Origin: Klebsormidium nitens
Taxonomy: Eukaryota; Streptophyta; Klebsormidiophyceae; Klebsormidiales; Klebsormidiaceae
Direction: 5' to 3'
Assembly: GCA_000708835.1 (NCBI GenBank)
Contig: DF237277.1
Span: forward strand, 1 to 64,000
DNA: 64,000 bases
Under the pieces are notes generated by a model. The model was not told the origin of the DNA and ran no database searches. It was given only the letters and a program-made list of their open reading frames with translations. Each line of letters begins with the position of its first letter. The stretch's first letter is position 1. Below, in pieces: positions 41,520 to 54,000 of this stretch. The position numbers and the translations under genes are program-made.

Positions 41520-44500
41520 ATGAAGGCCAAGAGGAAGCCTTCCGGAGTTAAGTCGGGGAATGCTGCAAATGGGAAAACAGGCCTGCAGAATGGGAACGAC
41601 ACCTCTCCAGGAGGGCCTTCTTTGCTTGCCCTTGATAAAAGAAAAAATGGTTCTGGAACTGAGGCTGGGGCTGGAGTTGACGGAAAGGTGGAGGAAGGTG
41701 AGTACGCAGCGTCCACATTCATTCCCGTTCTGGCCCATGGAATGTGCCCTGTCCTGGAGCCGCTTGCATTCATTTCAACTGAGCTCCTATGCCTCAAAAT
41801 GCAGCAAATGCAGGTCAATCATGAATGGATTAAACACCGCGCAACAGTCAACGACTGCCCCAAAAACTACTCCAGTGAAACAATTGTGCTCCAGAAACAT
41901 CGTCTTCGTAAAAGAATGCTTCATAACAATGCCAGGGGCGCTGCTTCTTCTTCTGGTGGCGACCTTCTGTTTACTCTTCCAGAAAGGCAGAAGGAATGTA
42001 CTTCACAGGGTTTTGTGACAGTCGTTCTTCTTTGAAAGCTCCTGCCAGGACCTCCTGTGTTTGAGAGTGTCCTCGCAGTTTGAGCATGTCCGCTTGAAAA
42101 ACTCTTTTGCATTGTGGTCTGCCTTGAAAATCTATTGCATTGCCTTCTGAGGAGTCTGACTTCGCCTCGTCATTGGGTCGAAATGACTTTGCATAGTCGC
42201 GAAGAACACATGTTGCGGAGGCTGCTGTCCAGTCAGATTACAAGGAATGTAGACTGCTGATTGCCACAAACTGTCCGGCAGCAATTTTCACCACTGCTGA
42301 AGGTTTCGTATACTTACTGTCCGTTAAGTTTAATTTCATTCCCTGAATATTACGGCCCCATCATTCACAGAAAAGAATGTGGCAAACCGTATTTTTCATT
42401 GATTTCCTAAACCATCCACCAGGCCAGCTTACATAGGGTGACTGCCGCAGCAGTTCCAAAAAGTTAAGATGACAGTTTAGAAGTGATTGCCACCGGTGGT
42501 GCTCCTACTTAAAAAACAAGGTCAGTGTTGGACATGGTCAAGAATGACCAACCGAGGCCTGCACTTCTAGGACACACCCAGCTACGCCAGCTAAGCTTTC
42601 TACACGTGACCAAGGGAATGTGTCCCTTTGAATATGGTGACATTGCTGACAACATCGCTCTCAATTCCTGCAGCACCAACAACATTGGCTAGCCTGCTTA
42701 AGGAGCTCGAAACACAGTCAATGCGACCGCACGATGCATTTGGAAACCCATTAGATGGTACAACAGCCTTGGAAAGCGCCAGAAAGCTCCACGACATTGT
42801 TTCCAAGGTAAGGGTTTCTTTTGGCAGCCTGCCCAGCATGCCCTACCAATCTATCGCAAACATCAAATTAGCTTGTGAGGCCCGAATTGCTCCCTCATAG
42901 TAGATTGAAACGTGCCTCCGGAGGATGCAGACTGATTAAGTTGAAAGTTGCTCCTTGCAGAACCAGACATCTCCTCCGTTTCATTGTTGATGCTTTGCAC
43001 TATTCAAGAGTTGAGCGCTGATTCATTGCATTTCAGTTGCTGTGCGACATTCGTGCGTGCTTCCCTTACCCACTTTGAAACTTTTGTGATACAGATCAGC
43101 GAAATAGAGAAGCAAGTGGTGCACCCAAAGGAAAAGCAGCGGACACCAGAGAAGCGGCTGCAAATACTGAAGCAATGGCTCGAGGACAAGGGCGTTACGG
43201 TAGGGGAGATGTGACTCCCTTCTTTGTCGTAAACGCAGTTTGTGTGATACGACCATCTTCCAACTTTTCAAGGAGCATTGGGCTTATATCATGCATTTAA
43301 ATAAAAGGCCGGAAATTCAGGTTATGAGAGCGACACATGACACAGTTCCGTTGTTTGTAGAAGTAGATAAGGAACACGGCAGTCTGCTGACAGGCTCCAA
43401 AACCTCAGGACTCAGTGTTCCTGTTTTCAAACCCAGCGTTCGACTTGTGAGATGACACTGCAACCAGATGTGCACTCCCTGGAGGGTTCATTCGCTGCCA
43501 AGGAACTCTCGCATCCGGGACAAAGAAGAACTGGACAGAAAAACCAGCAGTTCGAAGGGCCGTAATCAGACTCCTTAGCACCTTCATAATATGCCCTAAC
43601 TCCTCCTCTAACCTCCAGCTATCCCCACCGTGCCGCTTGGGGCAGCAATGGGGTGAAACTTATTATGTTCGTACACGTTGGCAAAGTAGATTAGAGACTT
43701 CTCCCCTGTCCCACTCAGTTGGACGGCGTCGAGTTCCGGAGTAATCTGCGGGAGGGCTGTGGGGTGGTCGCCACGAGAAACTTCCAGGAGGGCGAGCTCA
43801 TCTTCACGGTTCCGGAGGGCATCATGATGTCACAGCTGACGGCGGCCGCTGCCAAGAAGGACTGCGCGGTGCTCATCCAGGCAAGCGGCCTGGTGCAAGA
43901 GCTGGGGTCGCTGCAGCTGGCACTGCACCTGCTATTTGAGAAGGTGAGATGCTGAAACGTTCAATTTAAAAGGCCCTACAAGGTAGCGCTATTACAGGTT
44001 TTGAAGAACGGGGGGCAAGCAGGCTCGGCAAGTTGTTTGCAGGGCATCTGCTTAGTTCTGAAGAGCTAGCGTGCGCGGGGCCGCGGACCAAGCCAGAGTG
44101 GAAAACAGAAGAGTACTTCTAAGACTCAGAGTGTGGCTTCTGGAACTTCAGACGCCAGTGCAGAAAGGAAGGACCATGGGTGGACCGTCACCTGTATGAA
44201 GCAACTTCCTTGCTGGCGGCGATTGCAACCTTCCAGCATTGCTCTCCAATCGCGGGTGCTCGATGATTATACTCTCGGTTTTAGGGCAGCGAGCTTATAC
44301 TTCGAAGTTGTTTTGCAAGCCCCGGTGAATGTCCTGCACCTAGCTGGACTCTTTTCCACAAAGAAAACAAATGCTTCGGTGGAATGAGATCTTGCAGGTT
44401 TTGAATTGACAAATTGGATACGGATGTAAGTTATCAGTGTTGACGTCCGAACTTCTTTCTGTGCTCGCTGCAGCACCGGCCGTCGAGTGACCCCTCTCCC

Positions 44501-47500
44501 TGGAAGGGCTACATTGAGTCATTGCCCGGACTGGACGATGGTTACTTCTTGCCACTAGGTTACAGGTAGGCGTCGCATGATGCATCACCTCCTAGCAGTG
44601 GCATCATTTTCACATTGATTGGATGTTACTTAGGGAACTGAAAGGCAGGTGATCAGGGCAGCAATCACCTAATCCTGTAAAACCAGGGCCGGCATTCAAA
44701 ACCGGCTCAAGGATGATGACAGGAGCTCTGTTTGATTCTTTGTTAACGCACTAACCCGATCTTGTCAAGGAACTTAAAGCCGAGGAACTCGTCTAAGAGA
44801 GGCGCTTGCCTTTGCCTGGGAATCTAGGTTTGGTGCCCTGTCAAGCCATTGATCTGCAGGACTTTCTGTTCGAAGTACTGCTTGTCGAAGTCAAACGTTG
44901 TCGGGAAGGGACTCTCTGTTGTCTGTAAGATGCGAACGGGTCTCCTTCTCCGCGAAAATCCAATTCTCAAATATTGTGGCCTTCGCATGCAGCATTGAGA
45001 CCCTGGAAAAGCTGGACGGAACACAGGTGAGGAGCGCTGTTTCCGCTGTCCACTCCGTTCTGCAAGTGGTGCACCCCTTGGCACTTGGGATCGTCCGAGT
45101 CGTACTAAGCCCAAGTCTGGTTGATAGACTTACCAAGTAGCAGACTAACCGAAAGACATTTTAAGCGATCTCGGCTTACGTACTTGGTCACCGGACTTGC
45201 TGGGATTGTGCACTGGCTCTGTCCCGCTTTCCTGCTGGCTTCTAGCACGTGTTGAAAAGTAACTCAAAGCGTAGAACCATCGATTCAAAGTCTGAGAAGG
45301 TCAGAGCGGTTCGAAGCTTGAGGCATCCTTGGGATTGCTCGTAAACTTTGGAAAGTGACGGCTCATCACAGCTTCGAATGAAGATCTCTTTGTAGGTTTT
45401 GAGCAATAATATCGCTATAATCTGCAGGCCCTGTACGACATCTACCGCAATCTCCGCAACTTCGTACGGCAGTATGTCCAGTGTCGGAGCCTTCTTGCGA
45501 GCTTCGGACATTACTCGCCAGCCATCGCACGTGCCAACCAGTGGTTCTGCTACTCTGAGTGGCTCTGGGCGGTCTCGGTAAGCATCCCCCTCCTTCTGTC
45601 GGCTGACGGACTTAGCTTACCCGGGCCATTCATCCGAAGTTGTTGACGGTTTCCATGACTCTCTTGTTCTCCCTTCTCAAAGATTGTCTCTTCTGACACT
45701 GAGGAACAAGATGCCTGCTAACTGAATGCGAAAATCAGTTCGGATAAACGGGGTCGGCCTTGGTACAACGCTATTTAGCTACTGTCTTCTGCTGCTGATT
45801 CCATTGTCTGGGTGCCTGAGCTCACATGGTGCCACGTGTCTCCAGATCGTGTTGGTGCGGCAAAACAACCTGCCGCACGCGGTTCAGGGGGCCAGCAAAA
45901 TGTCCCACATCGTCGCGCTCATTCCTGCCATGGACTCCGTCAACCACGAGGTGAGATTCCTACTTACCCATCATTCCTACTTCTTTTTCTTCGTACGGGT
46001 CGTGTATCTTGTGTGCTTCTCTTATCTTGCCAATACTAAGATCCAATTCGGGATTGAGTCGTGGAAGCGGACCCAGCGACAGGAGCTGTGCTACTGTATT
46101 CTCAGTCTGTCTCTCTTCCGCGAATACAAGGAAAATCATATCCCTGAGTCGCACTTTCTAGATTGACTTGCCAGCCGACTTCGGGATTGGAACGAATTCG
46201 AAGACTCAGTGGGAGAGGAGCACCCTAAGCCAATCTTGTCCGCGTAATGGCATCTCAGCCCGCCGCAGAAGGAGTTTGTGACATAACATAACATCTCTCG
46301 CATCTGAAATACTTTCAAGAACAGAAGCGAAAGCGTTTCTTGAGGTTCGTTCATTTACAGCTCTTTCATTCCGTATGCCGTGCTTGTAATGAATCGTTGT
46401 TATCAGCATTCCGCACCTCAAGTTTGTTTATCTTGGCAGTATAATCGTATTCGGGGCGTTGCCCAGTTTCGCTCTCTGCCACAGAAACAAAGGTATCGCT
46501 AGACCGGTTGCAGACTCTGCCGTTGCGACTGTTGCAACGAGAAGAGCAAAAGTCGTGACCCAGTATTAACTCCAAGCACGCAGAGAACACCGTAGATCTA
46601 GATTGACTGCAATGAGCGTAAGGTCAGCTGAAGCTGGGCGATGGTTGTTTGCAGCCGGGCCCGATCACCGCCAACTTCGACTTCGGGCAGAAGCGGATGG
46701 AGCTGACGGCCAAGCGGGACTTCAAAGCGGGCGAGCAGGTAAGTAGATTGTGTAGACTTTGGCTCCTCACTTGTAACTTGAAGTCTGCCTCTTCGTTCAA
46801 TTGTTGCATTCACTTATCTCGTCTGATGAAACGCCTGGCTTAGTAAAGGTGGGCTGACGGTTCATCGTCGGTATACCTGTGGTGTCACCATCTTTCACTA
46901 GTCTCTTTTCAACCCACACTATCAAGGATGCATCGTAATATCGTTCTATCCGTTGGTGTAACATTCTATACTGTCCATATACCTCTTGCCTCAGCCTCTT
47001 TCACAGATTTCCTTCTCACTTCAAGTGCAGTATTGCCCGGCCAACAGTTCTCCGGTCGCCCTGATCAACAGCCTTGTCTTACGTTGCACCCCGCACGTTG
47101 ATGCAGATCTACTTCTCGTATGGGTTTCGCCCTGCCAGCCAACTCTTTTTGTACAACGGGTTCGTGCCAGCGGAGCTGTCCCCTGGGGACCGGATAAAGT
47201 AGGATTCCTTGCTCCGGCCTTGGGCCATCTCCTTGTGCAGTTGATGTTTCGACAGAATGGCTACCAGCTTGTTGCACTGTCTGTGCACGCGATGCATCGT
47301 TTGGTGCCTGCTTTTCTGTGTGGCATTGACGCCAGCGCTCGGGAGCAACCCTGGAAGCGACGGCTTCCGTTCTTTTTGTTGGGCAAGCTCGCCAGCAAGC
47401 TTCGTGGCGCGCAATTGCGGTCCATCTCTCTTGCTTCAGTCCACACTTTCTTGCTAGTCGCTACGAATGTCCCGGGAAGAAGTATTTGCTCAGCAAAATC

Positions 47501-50125
47501 CGATTCGACATGTTCTTAATGAATCCAGTTTTCCGCTCTTGCCGCAGGGTTCCTGTAAGTCTGCCAAAGTCCGACCCACTCTACAAGAAAAAGGTGAGAC
47601 AATCCATGGACGGTTCGCTTCTCGTGAGCAACTGGACGCTTGTCGGAGCCCATCACCCCTCGGTTGACTCTTCGTGTACTGGCTAGGTTTGATCCTCCTG
47701 TAGGCTGTCGTTCCCTTCTTAACTCCTCGGCTGATCCTCCGTCAACCCCTTCCTAAACCGCTTTCTTTAATCCTTCGGCTAACTCCGATCATCAACCCCT
47801 CCGTTTCCATATACCCCTGCGTAAACCCCCGCTAACCCTCGGTGCCAGGCGGCCCTGCTGAAGCTGCTGGAGGTGCCGACGGACGGCCTGTTGGATCTGA
47901 TGGCGGATGGCCGCCCCGGCCGCGCGCTGACCATCTGGGTTAGGGTAACAGCATTCACGGAAGAAGCGGACGTGGTGGAACACCTGCGGCTCATCATCGA
48001 GCAGAACACGCAGGCGCTGCGCGCACAGCAGGAGGTGCGGGTCCTTGTATCTTATATGCGTTCGCTCGTGCACATGTGTATGCGCTCAAAAGAATGCGTC
48101 AGCGGGATTGCCTCGGCATAGTCTGTAAACATTGGCATTTTGTGATATTCAACGGAGCCCACCGACGAGGCCAGACTCATCCTTCACTTCATCAGATTAT
48201 CTCCCCCTCTCTTGAAAGGAGATGAAGTCTGAGCCGGCCTCGTTTGCCAGGCCATGATTTTTACGTGAAAAGGTCACGTATCCCTGCCACCTCTCTTCTG
48301 TATCTTCCGATTTTGATTTTCAGAAACGGTCGGCCGTCTGAGAAGCGCTCCGCTCAACCGACTCAGTGAAGCAAGTCGTTCGCTTCCGCTTGAGGATAGG
48401 TAGCGAATCCGACGTCGAATTTCGTGGTTCTCATATTTACGAGCGGTTGCAGGCGGCGCTGGAACGGAAGGGAAGCGGAAACGGAATTCCGACGACCAAC
48501 GACGGAACCAGCGAAGGTGCCAAGGGTGGGGCTGACAGTGCACAAGAAGGAGGCGTACAGGAGAACGAGGTTCGAGGGAATGGAAAGACGAAACCGGAAC
48601 AGGAGAACGGAACACAGGCTGGGGGAGAGGCGGAGAACGGAGCGACAGAGGACCTAGCAGACAGCGAAACTGGTGAGACAAGTTTTCGACGTCGGTTAAG
48701 AGATTTGACGGCTTTCAAGAAGTGCTTGCGTGACATAAGTTGTAAGAGTAGCGAGAGCGACGGAGGTGTCTGGTCATCGGACCCATACCGCAAAAAATTG
48801 TATTTCCGTCTGCCGTATAGCGCCTGTCCCCGATTTTGGAGCTAATGCACTGCGCTGTGCTTGTAGAAAGACGCGTCACCAGAGTGCTCGAATCAGGCCC
48901 GACAGCAGTATTTTAGTGTTTTGTCACCTCCTCGGTAGCCTCGTGCTTTGCCTTGGGCGTAAAGAATGGCCCAAGAGCCTCAGCAGACGCTAGCTCTCGA
49001 CTTTCCACAGTTCATCTACACGCGATCAGAGAGTTGGCAAAGTACGCGTAGAACGGCTCAAAGCTGCAAAGCTTTGCTTCTTCTTGAGGCACTTCTTGCA
49101 ATAGGAACAATCGATCTCCGATTTGTAAAACTTTCTCAACACTTTCTTGAACGAACCGTCTAATTGTCAAGCAGTCTAATACAAAGTTTACGTCACCTCT
49201 GACTTGCTACTTTTGTGCAGCGGAGGACGTGGATCCGTCTCAGAGCGCGGAGCTCCAGCCGCGGGAGGCGGCCATTTTGGTGTCCCTCATCGAGCAGACC
49301 CTGGAGCGGTACCCCGACGTGCAAGCGATCGAGGCGGCGGCGCAAGGAGACACCCCGTCCGAGGGCGGCGAAAAAGCCGGGCCCGCTTCCGAGGGGCCTG
49401 CAGCATCGCTCGTGGGGGGTGTGCAAGGGCTGGGCTTAGGGCTGAAGGACCCCCTCGGGAAAGGCAAGAAGCAAGGTGGGAAAGGCGACCGGAGCTGCCG
49501 TCAGGACCTGGCAACTACTGTTTTGCTTTGGGAGCTGTGCTGCTATCAGGGTATTTTTTTGCAAAAGGCCTTGTTTTTGCTCTCCTTTGGAAAGGGGGAG
49601 AGCCTTATACTAAGGAGAGGGTCGTTTGGGTTGCCGATGAGGCGCTGTGGCGCTAATGTTCAGTGTGCTTGTGAGAGGGAGATGCCGCCAGCATATGCGT
49701 CACCACTGCTTTTAAATAAAGTATTTAGATTGAAATGTTGTATGGAAGTCTCGATGGATTTTTGCACTGGCTGTGCTGGTTTGCTGTGCTCCTTTCCTAC
49801 AGCGCAAGTGGAAGAGAATACCACATTGACGAAAGGTTGCACGAATACGCTTCTATTTGTACGTTTCTGTGCCTTGGGTTTCAGCTCGCCGTTTAAGCCC
49901 GGCATTCGCTTTGCAGAATTAGACATCCGTAGCGTCATTCGAAAGAGGGAGCTGACGACGTCCGCAGCGATGGTGAAGCTGGAACGTCTCATGCTCAGTC
50001 GGGGCGCTGAGAGGCTGCGATCAGTAACCCACGACACTGCGGGTACGGATATCAAGTCGCAGGGCCAGAAGAGAATAGGAACAGAAAATGGGCATGGAGG
50101 CAGTAAAGAGAAACAAAGAACGTAA
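41520..50125 (+). CDS. SET-domain protein lysine methyltransferase (RLSMT/SETD3-like fold)
   Basis: Fifteen exons fit in phase: 41520-41697, 42674-42807, 43095-43199, 43719-43943, 44474-44565, 44993-45026, 45428-45577, 45846-45950, 46655-46738, 47107-47198, 47548-47593, 47849-48034, 48453-48672, 49221-49475 and 49917-50125, about 704 residues. The N-terminus is Lys/Gly/Ser-rich (MKAKRKPSGVKSG), with no clear plastid leader. The SET core begins GVEFRSNLREGCGVVATRNFQEGE and IFTVPEGIMMS. It continues through the helical iSET part (FCYSEWLWAVS), reaches ALIPAMDSVNHE where the family has a DxxNH-type motif, and ends ELTAKRDFKAGEQ / IYFSYGFRPASQLFLYNGFVP. A Rubisco-substrate-binding-like helical region follows (VSLPKSDPLYKKK, then LREAAILVSLIEQTLERY-like helices), interrupted by an acidic Gly/Glu insert in exon 13. 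Substrates of this group range from Rubisco and other plastid proteins to actin; this one's target is unknown. Confidence 0.82.
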
Positions 50126-51082
50126 GGGAGAACGTCAGACCTGTACGCCCCCGTCTGAGGGCAACCCGGCCTGTTGAGTGTTTGTGCAACGATTAATCAG
50201 GTACAATTTTATGGGCGAGCCCAGACTTTAGAGAGAAACGAAGGACGTCAACATTTCGTTGCGGTACAGTTTCGGAGGAGGTCATTACTTAATGAGTAGG
50301 AAAGTCAATTTCAAGTAGAGTTGATCCGCGTTTTCCAGAGGCACAGTCTGACTTTCTCGGACGACGGGCTTAACACTGTGCCGTTGGCCAACTATTGTAC
50401 GCCACGTATCAACTATACTGATGGCGGCCCTCAAAGACACTGTACTAGGACGCTAAATTGTCCGTTGATATATCGGCCATGCACGTACACTTTGAAGCGC
50501 GCCAGCTCCAAATAGCTTCACGTTTCGTCACAATGATCCTTAAAACTGTCTGGAATCCAAGCCTGAGTCAATTAAGAACTGTCCTCATTAAAGAATCATC
50601 ATGCATAGTATATGGCGATTGTACCTGTGTGTGCCTGGCGAGACCATTCAATGCATATTCATCCGGTTAGTGAGTGCCACCATTGACGTTGGTGAAACTG
50701 GTTGGATCCTGGCTTTGCACCGTCACGAGATGCATATGCATGATTGAAAACTTCCAAGTCCAACCTGTGATTAAATGCTGCATCATGACCGCCAGAGGAA
50801 TTGCTCTGATCGAGCTACCAGCCAATGATCTAAAACAGGACTCTTGACAGAGACGCCCCTGCATGGCCGGCGCCTAAACGGGCATGTCATATCATGCAAC
50901 GCCGGTGCTGATCGACCTTGAAAGCTGTTCTATCATGCAAGCAGCTATTCCTATAAAAGTTAGATGCCTGGCCGGTAGCTGAATCGATGCCAGACGTTGC
51001 TTTGCCATGCAGAATCCCGTGACCCTTATCACAAGCGATCACTCTCGAGGCTTTGCACTCAAGCTCCTCATGATTTCGGCAA
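50126..51082. other. intergenic between convergent genes; no gene seen
   Basis: 3' flanks of the SET gene (plus) and the PHD gene (minus). No frame with family features. Confidence 0.4.
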
Positions 51083-54000
51083 CTAATGACGAGTTTTTCG
51101 AGTCACCGCTCGCTTGTCTTTCTCTTTTACAAGTCGCTTCCGCTTCTTCCCAGGCTGCTCCTTCACTTTGCAATCTTCGCAGCAGAAAGCTTCCGACCCT
51201 GCGAGCAAGAAGATAACGCACCAGTTGTATCTAGAACGCAGTTGAGCGACGTACGTAGACAGAGATACTGGTCCGTTTCAGATACATCTAGTCCAGAAAA
51301 CAAAACGACATTTTTCATGCTCGCATGCGGAGCTCGAACAAATCTATTGCTGGCCCTGTATCCTCGAGCGCACACTAGTTCAGGATTCTTACCTTCAATC
51401 GTCTCCTTTGAGTCAACACAAGTTGCATGAAAGTGCCCGCCGCAAACAGAACAAGCAAGCTGCAAAGAAACAACACTGTAAGCGCGTACGACGTGTACGT
51501 ATGATTTCAACGTTTGAGTGGCTGGCAAGTTCAGATGCGTGATAGACTCATTGCAATCAAGCCCCTAGAAGATCTAGGGTTAATCGCGATAGCGAAGCAC
51601 GGAATGCAATGCTAAATCTATGGAAACCTTGCTGGAAGGTGTGCTTCCACATAGTCAGATTTAGCCTTTGATTCTAGCCAAATAATGTCGGCGAGCAGGT
51701 TGACTGCTTTGATTTCGGGCAGTGTGCAACTATGACAATACTCACCATTAGACCATAAGGCGGATCTCCGCACGAGCATCCCGCCTGAGCTTGATCCTGG
51801 TCCTGCACGGGGATCGCGCTGGCAGGCAACTCTGAAGGATCAGCGGGTCCCAATTCGTCCAACAGGCCTGCAACGGATCTTTCATCTTCGGTTTTGCTTG
51901 CCAGCTCTCTTGTTTTCTCTTCTTGCTTCCTCTCTTTCTCGACCTCGGAACGCACCTCGGCAGCGAAGAACTCTTGCTTTGGGCCAGCGGTTTCTACTAG
52001 TGCGCCGTGCCCGACCTCAGAAACGTCTTTGCGCCCTTCTGCGGCGAACCGCGGGGGCAGAACTTCAAGGACCTCGATACCGGGATCCGTCGTATTCCCT
52101 TCCTCGGCTGCGATTGGATGATCTCTCATCTCGCCGGGCACAACGTCAGGTCCGTCCTGTGCGACGCTTGATGGATGCAATTCCTTGCCGCCTCTCTCTT
52201 GATTGCTAGCATCCCCTTGAGGTTGTTCCGAAACCTCTCTTTGAGTTCCTTCAAGAGCCGCCGTTTCGACTGCTGCCCCACGGGGATCTGGGACGCCATC
52301 CGGCTCTTCAGGTTCGACCGCTTCACTGACGTGATTCGGGAGGGGAGGAGTCCGAGTCTGTGAAGATGGGCCCGACGATCCAGGAGGCTTGCCGAGACGA
52401 GAAAGGATGCTACTCCAGACCTTCTTTTGCTGCACGCTATCTTGCGGCACGGATACCTCCAATTCGCTCTCCTCGTCTCTTTTTGAATCCGCTTCCTTCC
52501 CTTCCAGACGAGCAGCCGGAAGAAACGAAGGTGACTGCGTTGGCTCACTCGCCTCCGCCGTCCGGTTCTCCACCTCTAACGCGTGTCCACTCTGAACGCT
52601 CTCTCCTTCGTTAGCAGTTGTCGTCAACCAGGACGGCGATGCTTGGTCTGATCTTCTGTCATCCTTTAGCGTCAACGGGATCGAAAAACTCAATTCGTTC
52701 TCACCTTTCCTTTCCTGATTGCGAGACGGTTTTGGATTTTGGAAATAAGGCGGCCCTGTTTCCTGTCTTCTCTCCGGCTCATTATGCGACTCCTTTGGCT
52801 CAGCAGTCATTTGGAAATCTTCAGGGGACTCGGTTGCAGCCGTTTCAGCTGCCTTACGAGGAGCAGCTTCGAGATCGCCTGCAGCTTGTTCAGAGACAAA
52901 TCTAAGGCCCTCTTTTTCGGCTTCTACGGAGCTATGTTCGAAGGACGAACGACGCTCGTTTTGGTCCTCTGACACTGCAGCGGCCTCCTCGGTAGTTCCA
53001 CCTAGGTGCGCGCGCGCATGGCTGTCGATGTTCTCGGGATCTTTACGGCTAGCTTCCTTTAGCTGAGCTTCCGCGTCATCTGGATCAGTCCCTTCTTTTG
53101 TAAGGACACAGCCGCCAGTACTGGTGAGAGGGGTTGTTTTCGCCGGGGCAGCCAGCTCCGAACCCTTCTGATTGCCGTCTTCCCAGGCGTCAACGCCTTC
53201 CTCGAAAGTATCTCTCAGGTCACTTGTCTTCCATTCAATTGATTCTCCTTTGATGGATTGTGTGAAAGTGTCTGCTTCTTGAACTCTTCCTTTTGGATCA
53301 TCTGAGATCTTGACGTGGTCGAGAGAACTTTGGGTGGCTTTTTCAAGCTTAAGGCGTTGGAAGTCGGTCACTGTCCCCTTGTTCAGTGTCTCTGCGCAGA
53401 TATAGGAAACGATTGTCGACCCCAGAACTTCCTGTTAGCAGGCCCGGAATGACACAACTAGGTATAAAGCGGCGTCGAGTAGCTAAGCGACAAGTCGTTC
53501 AAAGATTCTGTTACTTTCTAAGTCCCAGTAATTATCGTCGCCCAATTCATGAAACGTGAAACGTACCAGTCAGGTGCTTGACGTCCGTTCCTCTTGAAAC
53601 GGAGGACGGTTTCATACCGATGGCGTCTAGGCTCGATCTTAGTTCCGCAATCTCTCTCTTCAACTTCTCTTGTGTTTCTTCCCAATCGGCCTTCGTCTTC
53701 TCATACCTGCCAGGGGCGTCTTGACGGCTTGTCAGTTTCTTCACCGGTCGTTCAACAGATCACTACAATGAGCTTGGACCTGCCACACAGCAACGGAAGT
53801 ATGCAAGAGCAATTACAGTGATTCTCGCGACTTGCATTGGTTCTGTTTATAGAATAATTCGGGCGAAGAGTTTTGAAGGATGCACAAAGTCTCACCTAAG
53901 ATTCGCCTCAGAAACTTCCGCTTTCAGACGAGCTACTGAGGCTGGATCTGGGGCTTCACTCTGGATCTGCAGAAAGAAGGGTGAAGTAAGCGACTTCAAG

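Noticed and set aside
47600-47850. Telomere-like 'ccctaa/ccctcgg' repeats
   Set aside because: Only scattered, imperfect 'ctaaccc' bits inside an intron; no perfect tandem array.
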